In this document: positions 41,214 to 49,046 of the stretch, in pieces
Numbering within the stretch: the first letter of the stretch is position 1
Layout of the letters: the number at the start of each line of letters is the position of its first letter
From: Nonomuraea sediminis
GTDB taxonomy: Bacteria; Actinomycetota; Actinomycetes; Streptosporangiales; Streptosporangiaceae
Length of the DNA stretch: 64,000 nt
Direction: 5' to 3'
NCBI RefSeq assembly: GCF_018531495.1
Contig: NZ_JAHDTI010000021.1
Coordinates: forward strand, 62,001 to 126,000
The notes under the pieces: generated by a model
The model's input: the letters and a program-made list of their open reading frames with translations, nothing else
Databases searched by the model: none
Told to the model about the DNA's origin: nothing
Translations under genes and position numbers: made by a program

Positions 41214-42119
41214 GTGGTGAAGGGACGTAGGTCGACATCAGGGCTGCCGCGCGCCGGGGGAGATGCCGCGCCGAGCAGCAACCCGCTCGGTGCCCCCGCC
41301 GGCCGCCGGTCGCGCGTGCGCTCATGGCCCGCCGCAGGACCGGGCCGCGCCAGGGCCGCCGCCAAGGAGCGGGCCGAACTCGCCGAGCTGCGCGAGGGCG
41401 TCCGGATGCGCGGCATCTTCCTGGTGATCGTCGGCGCGATCGTGACCGTCTCCGCCGTCGTCGTGCTCCTGGGTACCGTGGGGCTGCTCGGCGAGACCAG
41501 GTCCCGCCCGTTGACCGCCGCCGAGCAGAACCGCTACCAGCAGGAGGAGATCGCCCGCCGCTGGCAGGCCTGGCCGGCTGAGGAGGTCTTCCCCGACGAG
41601 CTGAAGTACCTGGGCCTGGACCGCGCGCAGCAGTACGCCAGGCGGGTCGGCATCGCACCGCAAACCGAGTGCGCGGGCGCCATGGACCCCTCCGTGGCAG
41701 GCATCCTGGCCGACCACGGCTGCGTCACGGTGCTGCGCGCCACCTACGTCGACCAGACCGAGACGTTCGTCATCACGGTCGGCGTCGCCGTGCTGAAGGA
41801 CGAGGAGTCCAGGCTGTCGGCGACAGACCAGCTCTCCCAGGACGACCGCGTGGGCGTGCTGCCCGTCTCCTTCCCCGGCACCGTGACCGAGCGCTTCGGC
41901 ACCGACCAGCGCCAGCGCAACGGCTGGGTGGGCGCGGGCCCCTACATCGTCTTCTCCACCGCCGGGTACGCCGACGGCCGCACCCGCGCCGCCGTATCGC
42001 CGGAGGAGCTCCTGCACAGCGAGCTGTGGCCGGCCGCCAAGTCGATCGGCAACCAGATCGCCTACTTCCTGGCGGATCCCCCCAAGGCCCCGCCCTGCAC
42101 CCAGGGGAACGTGTGCTGA
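41214..42119 (+). CDS. Mycosin-partner protein, copy 2
   Basis: A 301-residue protein with a basic Pro/Arg-rich N-terminal 60 residues and one membrane helix (IFLVIVGAIVTVSAVVVLLG). An outer domain is homologous to the 39232 product: RRWQAWPAEEVFPDELKYLG, RRVGIAPQTECAGAMDPSVA, HGCVTVLRATYVDQTETFVI, GPYIVFSTAGYADGRTRAAV. It also ends with cysteines (PPCTQGNVC). The start is a GTG. The following S8 gene begins within its last codons. Confidence 0.78.
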   Translation: MVKGRRSTSGLPRAGGDAAPSSNPLGAPAGRRSRVRSWPAAGPGRARAAAKERAELAELREGVRMRGIFLVIVGAIVTVSAVVVLLGTVGLLGETRSRPLTAAEQNRYQQEEIARRWQAWPAEEVFPDELKYLGLDRAQQYARRVGIAPQTECAGAMDPSVAGILADHGCVTVLRATYVDQTETFVITVGVAVLKDEESRLSATDQLSQDDRVGVLPVSFPGTVTERFGTDQRQRNGWVGAGPYIVFSTAGYADGRTRAAVSPEELLHSELWPAAKSIGNQIAYFLADPPKAPPCTQGNVC

Positions 42120-43279
42120 CCGCCGTCGTCAGAGCGCTGACCGCCGCCGCCCTCGCGCTGTACGGCCCGGCCACCGCGCCACCCGTCAGGCAGCAACAGC
42201 AGTGGGTGCTCGACGCGCTCAACGTCGAGCAGGCCTGGGGCCTGACCAAGGGCAAGGGCGTCACCGTGGCCGTCGTCGACAGCGGCGTAGATCCCCAGGT
42301 CAAGGAGCTGAAGGGCCGGGTCACGCTCGGACCCGACATGACCTCGGCGACGCTGGAGCGCGACGTGACGCCGGGCGCCCACGGCACCGCCATGGCCGGG
42401 CTGATCGCCGCCTCAGGAGCCGACGGCGGCCTGATCGGCGTCGCCCCCGAGGCGAAGATCCTGTCGCTGCCCATCGTCGAGGACGAGGGACCGGAACCGG
42501 GACCCGACGTCGTCCCGCCCAACGAGGACTCCCTGACCGCGCTGGACAGCCCGCTCGGCCGCGCGCTGCGCTACGCCGCCAACCACGGCGCCCAGGTCGT
42601 CAGCATGTCGATCGGGACGTACGGCGTGCTCAAGTCCGAGCGCGAGGCCGTCTCCTACGCGCTGGGCAAGGGCGTGGTGCTGGTGGCGGCCGTGGGCAAC
42701 GACGGCGAGACCAACTACGCCAAGCAGAACGGCAGCTCCTTCTGGAGCTTCCCCGCCGGATACCCCGGGGTCATCGGCGTGGGCGCGGTGGACAAGCAGG
42801 GCAACAGGGCCGCCTTCAGCACCGACAACCTGTCCGTGCTGGTGTCCGCGCCTGGCGTCGGCGTGCCGGTGGTGACGCGCAAGGGCTACCAGCAGGCCGA
42901 CGGCACCAGCGCCGCGGCCGCGCTGGTCGCGGGCGTCGTGGCGCTGATCAAGTCGCGGTACCCGAGCCTGCCGCCCGAGCAGGTCGCCCAGGCGCTGACC
43001 GCCGGCGCCCGGGGCAGGCCGGCGACCGGATACGACGACAAGATCGGATTCGGCGTGGTGGACGCGGCCGCCGCGCTCAACGCCGCCCAGCGGCTGACGG
43101 GCGAGCAGCGCGAGGTCGCGGTGCCCCCGGGCAAGCATTTCGGCGCCGGCGAGGACTCGCCGGGACCGGCCCGTCCGGGGCCCGATCCGTGGCGGTTGTG
43201 GCTGTACGGCGGGGGCGTTCTCCTGGCCTTGGTCACGTTCTGTGGCGCGATCATCGTGCTGAATCAGCGCAAGGAGTAA
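42113..43279 (+). CDS. Mycosin-like S8 serine protease, copy 2
   Basis: A 388-residue subtilase paralogous to the 39945 product. Signal segment LTAVVRALTAAALALYGPAT; triad Asp56 in VVDSGVD, His90 in GAHGTAMAGL, Ser266 in GTSAAAALVAG; Asn in AAVGNDG. A C-terminal helix (WLYGGGVLLALVTFCGAIIV) ends in RKE. The GTG at 42113 follows AGGGG by 6 bases and overlaps the partner's stop by 7 bp. Between His and Ser it carries an extra acidic loop (VEDEGPEPGPDVVPPNEDS). Confidence 0.9.
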   Translation: MLTAVVRALTAAALALYGPATAPPVRQQQQWVLDALNVEQAWGLTKGKGVTVAVVDSGVDPQVKELKGRVTLGPDMTSATLERDVTPGAHGTAMAGLIAASGADGGLIGVAPEAKILSLPIVEDEGPEPGPDVVPPNEDSLTALDSPLGRALRYAANHGAQVVSMSIGTYGVLKSEREAVSYALGKGVVLVAAVGNDGETNYAKQNGSSFWSFPAGYPGVIGVGAVDKQGNRAAFSTDNLSVLVSAPGVGVPVVTRKGYQQADGTSAAAALVAGVVALIKSRYPSLPPEQVAQALTAGARGRPATGYDDKIGFGVVDAAAALNAAQRLTGEQREVAVPPGKHFGAGEDSPGPARPGPDPWRLWLYGGGVLLALVTFCGAIIVLNQRKE

Positions 43280-43301
43280 ACATCCGCTATGGTCCCGCGT
43301 C

Positions 43302-43643
43302 ATGGGATACGAGCTGCGCGTGGTTCGTGAATCGCCACTCGCCTTCGCCGAGGTCGCGAAGGCGATCGCGCGGGCCGGGTTCGAGCTGCGCGGATCGGAC
43401 GAGATCGTGGCCGGCGACCACAGGATCGGCACGTGGCGCGGGCAGGTCGTGGGCGCGCCCGACTCCGACTGGCACCTGGCCCAGCTCCTGCGGCTGGCGG
43501 CGACGGTCGGCGGCAAGCTGATGGGCGAGGACGGCGAGGCCTACGTCGTGCGCGACGGCGTGATCGAAGTGATCGCCGACGGCGTCGCCATGGAGGTCGG
43601 CAAGTTCGACCAGATCGTCGAGGCGGGACCGGAGTCGTGGTAG
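43302..43643 (+). CDS. Conserved hypothetical protein, 113 residues
   Basis: A soluble alpha/beta protein starting MGYELRVVRESPLAFAEVAK and containing GKLMGEDGEAYVVRDGVIEV. It has no membrane segment or catalytic motif I recognise. Its stop overlaps the start of the alkyltransferase-like gene by 7 bp, so the two are co-translated. Function unknown. Confidence 0.75.
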   Translation: MGYELRVVRESPLAFAEVAKAIARAGFELRGSDEIVAGDHRIGTWRGQVVGAPDSDWHLAQLLRLAATVGGKLMGEDGEAYVVRDGVIEVIADGVAMEVGKFDQIVEAGPESW

Positions 43644-43945
43644 ACGCGTTCGCCGAACGCGTCCTCGACGTGGTCGAGCGCATCCCGCCCGGCAAGGTGA
43701 TGTCCTACGGCGACATCGCGGAATTCCTCGGCGAGGGTGGCCCCCGCCAGGTCGGCAAGGTCATGTCCACCTGGGGCGGCGGCGTGCCGTGGTGGCGCGT
43801 GGTGCACTCCGACGGCACCTGTGCCGCCCCTGATCACCTGGTGCGATGCCTGGCTCACTGGCGCGAGGAGGGCACCCCGCTGCGCGGCGAGCGGGTGATC
43901 ATGCGCGAGGCCCGCTGGGACGGACGTCCAGCGAACTTTCAGTAA
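43637..43945 (+). CDS. Alkyltransferase-like (ATL/MGMT-family) protein
   Basis: A 102-residue protein with the MGMT DNA-binding fold: DVVERIPPGKVMSYGDIAEF, GGPRQVGKVMS, and PWWRVVHSDG where methyltransferases have PCHRV. The active Cys is replaced by Trp, so it cannot accept an alkyl group. ATL proteins bind O6-alkylguanine and pass it to nucleotide excision repair. The GTG start lies in the previous stop region. The mycobacterial counterpart Rv3204 sits in the same order. Confidence 0.87.
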   Translation: MVDAFAERVLDVVERIPPGKVMSYGDIAEFLGEGGPRQVGKVMSTWGGGVPWWRVVHSDGTCAAPDHLVRCLAHWREEGTPLRGERVIMREARWDGRPANFQ

Positions 43946-44048
43946 TCGTCCCGACCTGCACTGGTATGCCCAGATGGGACCCGACACCGGTGACTCCCAT
44001 TACCATGGGCAGAACAGTGATGGCGGTCCGAAAGGCGGTGCCTCCCCG

Positions 44049-46886
44049 ATGGCCACCGGCGTCACAGCCTCGAGCCCGGGCGGCGACACCGCCGCCGATC
44101 GCATCAAGGCTGTCCAGGACCTCTGTGACCGGGGTGAACCGCTCGAGACGATCATGGCAGCGGTCGCCGTCGAAGACGCCTCCGAGGTGCTCAGCGGGCC
44201 TCTCGGCGCGCGGATGGACCAGGCCGTCAAGCGCGGTCCCGCCCGGCGGCGCGAGCTGGTGGAGCTGCTGCGCCCCTTTCTCGCCAAGGTCGACCCGAAG
44301 GTCAAGCGTGACCTGCCCGTCGCCCGCCGGCTGCTGTGCCACCTGATCGAGCACCGGCCTGTCGAGGAGCTCGTCGACGGCGAGACCCTGGTCACCGTCG
44401 TCACAGCCGCGGCCGAGCCGTCCAAGCGCATCCGCAAGGGCCTGCGCTGGTACGCCGACCTGCCCCTCCGTGACGAGCTGCCGCCCGACCTCTACCGGCT
44501 GCGCCGCTCCGACCTGGTGCCCGTCACGCACATCGACGACATCGTCTGGGAGAACGGCAGGCTGCGCGTCTCCGGGTTCGCCTATCTGGCCGGGCTGTCG
44601 GTCCGCAGCCGCCGGTTCAATTGGGCCACCGTGGTGCTGCGCGGGCCGCGCTGGCTGCCGCCCGTGCGGCTGCGCACCCGGCGGGTGCTGGCGCCCGAGG
44701 CCACGCACGGGGCGCGCGAGCCCGGCTGCAACTACGACTGGTCGGGTTTCACCGCCGAGCTGAACCCGTGGGCGCTGCGCTGGCGCGGTGCCGTGCGCGG
44801 GATCGTGTCGGGGGTGCGGCGGCGGTTGCGGCATCGGCCGGCCGTACGCGACACGACGACCTGGCGCGCTGAGATCGTGTTCTGGAGCCGCGGCGCCAGG
44901 GCGACCGGCCTGCTGCGCGGCGCCGCCGTGGGCCGCACGGAGCGGCCGTCCGGGCTGCGGGTCAAGCCCGGCTGGTGGGTGCGGCCCGTGTGGACCTCCG
45001 ACCGGGCGCTGCAGGTCGTGCTGCAGCCGAACAGGGCCGAGCTGACCGGCGTCTCCGTCGACGGCGAGCGGCTCGAACTGAAGGTCCTCCTGCCGGGGCG
45101 GAGCGTGACCAAGGGCCACGCCAGGCTCGGCGGCCACCGCATCGCGGCCGACTTCACGCCGGGGCCCGAGGGCACGACCGTGAGCGTCGGGCTGCCCGTG
45201 CCCGCGCTGCTGCAGGAGAAGGACGGACGGCGGCTCTGGGTCGAGCCCAAGGGCGACCCCGCCGCGTCGGTCATGCTCGCCGACCTGGTCGAGACGCGCA
45301 CGCCGGTGGGCGACCGCGAGATCACCGTGCTCGGCGACCGGCGCGACCGCGTGCTCGTCTCCGCCCACCGGATCAGGCCGGTGATCACCTCCGCCGTCTG
45401 GGAGGACTCGGCGCTGGTCCTGCGCGGACGCTACCCCGACGCGGCCGGTCCCCGCGCGGTGACGCTGCGCCACCGTTCCGGCCTGGCCTATACGGTGCCC
45501 ATGGAGCGCTCCGGTTCGGCGTGGGAGATCCGCCTCGAGCCGGGGGCGATGGACCGGTTCGGCGAGCGCGTGCCGCTGTCGTCCGGCACCTGGAACCTGT
45601 CGCTGCGCCACCCGTCGGGCGAGATCGTGCCGGTCCGGATGGACCACGGCGCGCTGACCGGGCTGGACGAGGCGCCGCGCACGATCGGCGGCCACACCTT
45701 CCGCATGCTGTCCACGCGCTTCGACGTCCCCGTCGTCATGGTCGAGGAGGTACGGCCGGCCGACGAGAAGGGCGTGGCGGGCACCCACGTGCTGCGGCGG
45801 GTCTTCTACCCGGCGCAGCGCTCGGAGCCGCTGACCGACGCGACAGTCTACGCCGTCAACGACGGCCGCCTGTACGCCGACAGCGTGCGCGCCGTCTTCG
45901 AGGAGCGGGTGCGGCGCGGCGACGACCGCGAGCACATCTGGATCGTCAAGGACGGCGCCTTCGAGCCGCCGCCGGGCGCCAGGGCCGTGCGCGCCGGGAG
46001 CAGGGAGCACCACGAGGCGCTGGCCCGCTCGCGCTACATCGTCACGAACGCCTTCCTGCCCGCCTGGTTCCGCTCCCGCGAGGACCAGGTCGTGGTGCAG
46101 ACCTGGCACGGCACGCCGGCCAAGAAGGTGGGCAACGACCTGCCGCACATGAGCCGCGACCCGCGCCCGCCGGTGTGGCACCGGCAGGTGGCCGAGGTGC
46201 GCGGCTGGGACGTGCTGCTGTCGCAGTCGCCGTGGGCCACGCCGATCCTGCGGGAGGCGTTCGGGTACAAGGGCGAGGTGCTGGAGAGCGGGCTGCCGCG
46301 CAACGACGTGCTCGGCTCGCCCGACCGTGACCGGCTCGCCGCCGAGGTGCGCCGGCGGCTCGGGCTGGCCGAGGGGAAGCGGGTCGTGCTGTACGCGCCC
46401 ACGTGGCGTGACTACGACCGCAAGAACGCGATGGTCAAGCTGGATCTGGCCAAGGCCAGGCAGGCGCTGGGCGCCGACCACGAGCTGCTGGTCAGGGCAC
46501 ACCCCATGCAGGCCATGCCCGCCGTCCCCGACATCGCCCACGACGTCACGACTTATCCCGATATCGCGGACCTGCTGTTGATCGCGGACGTGCTGGTGAC
46601 GGACTATTCCTCCGTCATGTTCGACTTCGTGGTCACCGGGCGGCCGATCGTGTTCTACGCCTACGACCTGGCCAAGTACTCGGCCAGGCGCGGGCTCTAC
46701 CTGGACCTGGCCGGGCAGGCGCCCGGCCCGGTCCTGTCGACCTCGTCCGAGGTGGTCGAGGCCCTGCGCGACATCGACACGGTCGCGGCCGCTCACGCCG
46801 ACCGCTACGACGCCTTCCGCGCCACCTTCGCCCCCCGCGACGACGGCAAGGCCACCGCCCGCGTGGTGGACCACCTCTTCTCCTAG
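44049..46886 (+). CDS. CDP-glycerol glycerophosphotransferase-family protein with large N-terminal part
   Basis: A 945-residue protein. The C-terminal 370 residues are a Glyphos_transf domain: SRYIVTNAFLPAWFRSREDQ, VVQTWHGTPAKKVGNDLPHM, SGLPRNDVLGSPDRDRL, VVLYAPTWRDYDRKNAMV and TDYSSVMFDFVVTGRPIVFY, as in TagF/TarF enzymes that build teichoic-acid-like chains. The N-terminal 500 residues are beta-rich and probably position the enzyme on its polymer. The start is uncertain: the ATG at 44049 lacks an SD and the frame is open to 43974. It converges on the SGNH gene with a 4-bp overlap. Confidence 0.88.
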   Translation: MATGVTASSPGGDTAADRIKAVQDLCDRGEPLETIMAAVAVEDASEVLSGPLGARMDQAVKRGPARRRELVELLRPFLAKVDPKVKRDLPVARRLLCHLIEHRPVEELVDGETLVTVVTAAAEPSKRIRKGLRWYADLPLRDELPPDLYRLRRSDLVPVTHIDDIVWENGRLRVSGFAYLAGLSVRSRRFNWATVVLRGPRWLPPVRLRTRRVLAPEATHGAREPGCNYDWSGFTAELNPWALRWRGAVRGIVSGVRRRLRHRPAVRDTTTWRAEIVFWSRGARATGLLRGAAVGRTERPSGLRVKPGWWVRPVWTSDRALQVVLQPNRAELTGVSVDGERLELKVLLPGRSVTKGHARLGGHRIAADFTPGPEGTTVSVGLPVPALLQEKDGRRLWVEPKGDPAASVMLADLVETRTPVGDREITVLGDRRDRVLVSAHRIRPVITSAVWEDSALVLRGRYPDAAGPRAVTLRHRSGLAYTVPMERSGSAWEIRLEPGAMDRFGERVPLSSGTWNLSLRHPSGEIVPVRMDHGALTGLDEAPRTIGGHTFRMLSTRFDVPVVMVEEVRPADEKGVAGTHVLRRVFYPAQRSEPLTDATVYAVNDGRLYADSVRAVFEERVRRGDDREHIWIVKDGAFEPPPGARAVRAGSREHHEALARSRYIVTNAFLPAWFRSREDQVVVQTWHGTPAKKVGNDLPHMSRDPRPPVWHRQVAEVRGWDVLLSQSPWATPILREAFGYKGEVLESGLPRNDVLGSPDRDRLAAEVRRRLGLAEGKRVVLYAPTWRDYDRKNAMVKLDLAKARQALGADHELLVRAHPMQAMPAVPDIAHDVTTYPDIADLLLIADVLVTDYSSVMFDFVVTGRPIVFYAYDLAKYSARRGLYLDLAGQAPGPVLSTSSEVVEALRDIDTVAAAHADRYDAFRATFAPRDDGKATARVVDHLFS

Positions 46887-47599
46887 CCGAGGAAGTCGTC
46901 GATCAGGTCGGCGATCATGCCCGCGCCGCGGGAGTTCTGGTGGATCAGGTCCGTGGTGAGCTCCAGGCGGCGGCCGCGTGCGATGGCGTCGAAGGAGCGG
47001 CGCAGCAGGAAGTGCTGCATCGCCGCCCGCGCCTGGATGCTCCGGCCGTCCCTGTAGGTGACCTTCGGGGTGTGCCCGGCCTCGCGGAGGTGGGCGAGCT
47101 GGCGCTCGTTGAGCGGGAGGTAGGTGACGCCCACTTCCTTGGCGACCTCTCGGACCACCTCGGCGTACTCGATCGAGCGGCGCACCGAGGGGGAGTCGGG
47201 GTCCTCACCGAGGGTCGGGGGTGACAGGAGCGCGATCCTGGCGTGGGTCTCCTCCAGCAGGCGCCGGGCGATGGCGGTGAGGTTCTCCCGGTACCAGGCG
47301 ATGGTGGGGCGGACCGGGAGCTGCTTCATCCGGGTGAACATCTGGACGTTCCGCTCGGTCATGCTCGCGTTGATGTCATTGCTGCCGAGCAGCACCGTGA
47401 CCGCGTCGGGGTCCTCGGCCACCACCGCGTCCAGGCGCCGCAGGCCGTTGTAGGCCAGGTCGCCGTTGACCCCCTGGTTGACGAACAGGTCTTTCGGCCT
47501 GCGGCGGCCGAGCTCTGCCACGTAGTCCGCGCTGACCTGGGCGCGGGTGTTGCTGTCGCCCAGGCAGACGACGCGAAGCGCTGGTGAGTAAGTGTTCAC
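46883..47599 (-). CDS. SGNH/GDSL-type hydrolase
   Basis: A 238-residue hydrolase. Block I reads VVCLGDSNTRA (catalytic Ser in GDSN), block II GVNGDLAYNGL (Gly), block III LLGSNDINASM (Asn), and block V TTDLIHQNSRGAGMIAD (Asp and His). This is the full SGNH set. No signal peptide is visible, so it probably acts in the cytosol on an acyl ester. The start is a GTG at 47599 with only a weak GGTGA before it. Confidence 0.9.
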   Translation of the reverse strand: MNTYSPALRVVCLGDSNTRAQVSADYVAELGRRRPKDLFVNQGVNGDLAYNGLRRLDAVVAEDPDAVTVLLGSNDINASMTERNVQMFTRMKQLPVRPTIAWYRENLTAIARRLLEETHARIALLSPPTLGEDPDSPSVRRSIEYAEVVREVAKEVGVTYLPLNERQLAHLREAGHTPKVTYRDGRSIQARAAMQHFLLRRSFDAIARGRRLELTTDLIHQNSRGAGMIADLIDDFLG

Positions 47600-47614
47600 T
47601 CACCAATACTACAT

Positions 47615-48694
47615 CTAGCAGAAGGCGGTCCCGAAGGTGGCGAACAACTCCTTGTCCGACTTCGGGGTTCCCGTGACGTACAGGGTGGCCGCGCGGCCGG
47701 AGCGGTCACGGCCGCTGAGGACGCGGACGCCGGGCAGGCCGCCGTCGTGCATCCAGACGGGTCCGCAGGCCAGGCGGTAGGAGTAGACGCCGAGGCCGTA
47801 GCGGGAGCCGGGCGGGTCGTAGGCGGGCACGGCGCCGGCCATCATCGTCTTGATGGTGGCGGTGGGCAGCTTCTGCCAGAAGCGGTTCAGGTCGTCGGGG
47901 GTGGAGACCAGGCCGCCGGAGGCGCCGAAGAGGTAGCCGGGCTCCAGCGTGGTGTCCACGACCTGGCCCTTGTGCTTGGGGTCGAAGGGGTTCACGCCGT
48001 AGGTGTGGGTGTGCTCGCCGCGGATGCCCATCTCGCCCTGGCGCGGCCAGTAGCTGTGCGTCATGGGCTTCAGCACGTCCTCGCGGGTGACCGTACGGAA
48101 GTCCTTGCCCGTGACCTTCTCGATCAGCATGCCGGCGACCAGGTAGTTGGTGTTGGAGTAGAACCACTTCTGGCCGGGCTCGCCGACCGGCTTGGCGTCC
48201 AGGGCCAGGCGGAGGAAGTCGGCCTCGCCGCCGGGCTTGGCCGGGTTGATCAGCGTCCAGTACTCCGGCAGGCCGCTGGTCTGGCCCAGGATCTGCCGCA
48301 CGGTGATCGGCCGGCCGTCGAGCAGGCCGGGCGCGTACTTCTCCACCGGCGCGTCCAGTTCGATCTTGCCCTGCTGGACCAGGCGCATCACCTCGGCCGC
48401 GATGATCGGCTTGGTCACGCTGGCGATGCGGAAATGGGCGTCGGCGCCGACCATCGGCTTGCCGGTGCCGCGCTCGGCGGTGCCCGACGTCCAGGTCCGC
48501 ACGCGGCCGTCGGGCTCGCGCACCGACAGCACCGCGCCCGCCATCCCGCCCTGCGTGGTCAACCGGTCGAGCCCTGCCTGCACGGTCTGCTTGGCGTTGT
48601 CAGCAGGCTTGGGTTCGGCCGCGGCCAGGGCGGGGGAGGCGGCACCGAGAAGGACGATCGCGGCGGCGGCCGCGGCAAGGAGTCGCTTTGTCAT
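47615..48694 (-). CDS. Secreted serine hydrolase (beta-lactamase/D-Ala-D-Ala carboxypeptidase family)
   Basis: A 359-residue class C-like hydrolase. It has a signal peptide (RLLAAAAAAIVLLGAASPAL, cleavage near AAA). The active Ser-Lys motif reads SVTK (FRIASVTKPIIA), the Tyr motif YSNTNY, and a third motif HDGGLPG. It may act as an esterase or peptidoglycan DD-peptidase outside the cell. It lies 15 bp upstream of the SGNH gene and may be transcribed with it. Confidence 0.9.
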   Translation of the reverse strand: MTKRLLAAAAAAIVLLGAASPALAAAEPKPADNAKQTVQAGLDRLTTQGGMAGAVLSVREPDGRVRTWTSGTAERGTGKPMVGADAHFRIASVTKPIIAAEVMRLVQQGKIELDAPVEKYAPGLLDGRPITVRQILGQTSGLPEYWTLINPAKPGGEADFLRLALDAKPVGEPGQKWFYSNTNYLVAGMLIEKVTGKDFRTVTREDVLKPMTHSYWPRQGEMGIRGEHTHTYGVNPFDPKHKGQVVDTTLEPGYLFGASGGLVSTPDDLNRFWQKLPTATIKTMMAGAVPAYDPPGSRYGLGVYSYRLACGPVWMHDGGLPGVRVLSGRDRSGRAATLYVTGTPKSDKELFATFGTAFC

Positions 48695-49046
48695 GCCTCA
48701 ATCCTCGGGAAGAGGCGAGGCAAGATCAGTCACGTCGGCAGGCATCACGAGGGTGGGGCCAGCACTACCGCCAGCGCGTCCCGAACCAGGTGCGCGTATG
48801 AGGCCCCGCCGAGTCCCCGGGGCGTGGCCAAGGGGTGGCGTTGCGGTGGGGAAGGATCCTCGACTCGCCGGAAGCGCCGGGCGCGGGTCCTCAGCCGGAG
48901 TGCGGAGGGCGTCCGGTGGGGGCGGCTCGCCGTACAGGAGTCTCGAAAAGGCTCTTGAAAGCACGGCGCGGCGGACGGCGGCGAGAAACCTGTACCGCTA
49001 GCTTGGCGAGAACGGTCAAGTCGGCACGATCTACCCCTGTGGTCTG
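48695..49046. other. 352-bp divergent intergenic region before adnA
   Basis: This holds the promoters for the secreted hydrolase (minus) and adnA (plus) and the second copy of the dispersed repeat. Open frames across it are not gene-like. I see no clear -35/-10 pair. Confidence 0.55.
48861..48900 (-). repeat. Dispersed repeat, copy B core
   Basis: The reverse complement matches 300-339 at 38 of 40 bases, and similarity continues on the minus strand into CCTGTACGGC at about 48938. Both copies lie in gaps of more than 350 bp. Confidence 0.75.

Noticed and set aside
39232..43279. A type VII (ESX) secretion locus
   Set aside because: Mycosin-like proteases are present, but no EccB, EccC, EccD, EccE or WXG100 gene is in the window.
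43899..46874. Minus-strand open frame of 991 codons
   Set aside because: It is antisense to the glycosyltransferase gene and rich in His/Gly/Arg/Val, with no domains. In GC-rich DNA such antisense frames are expected.
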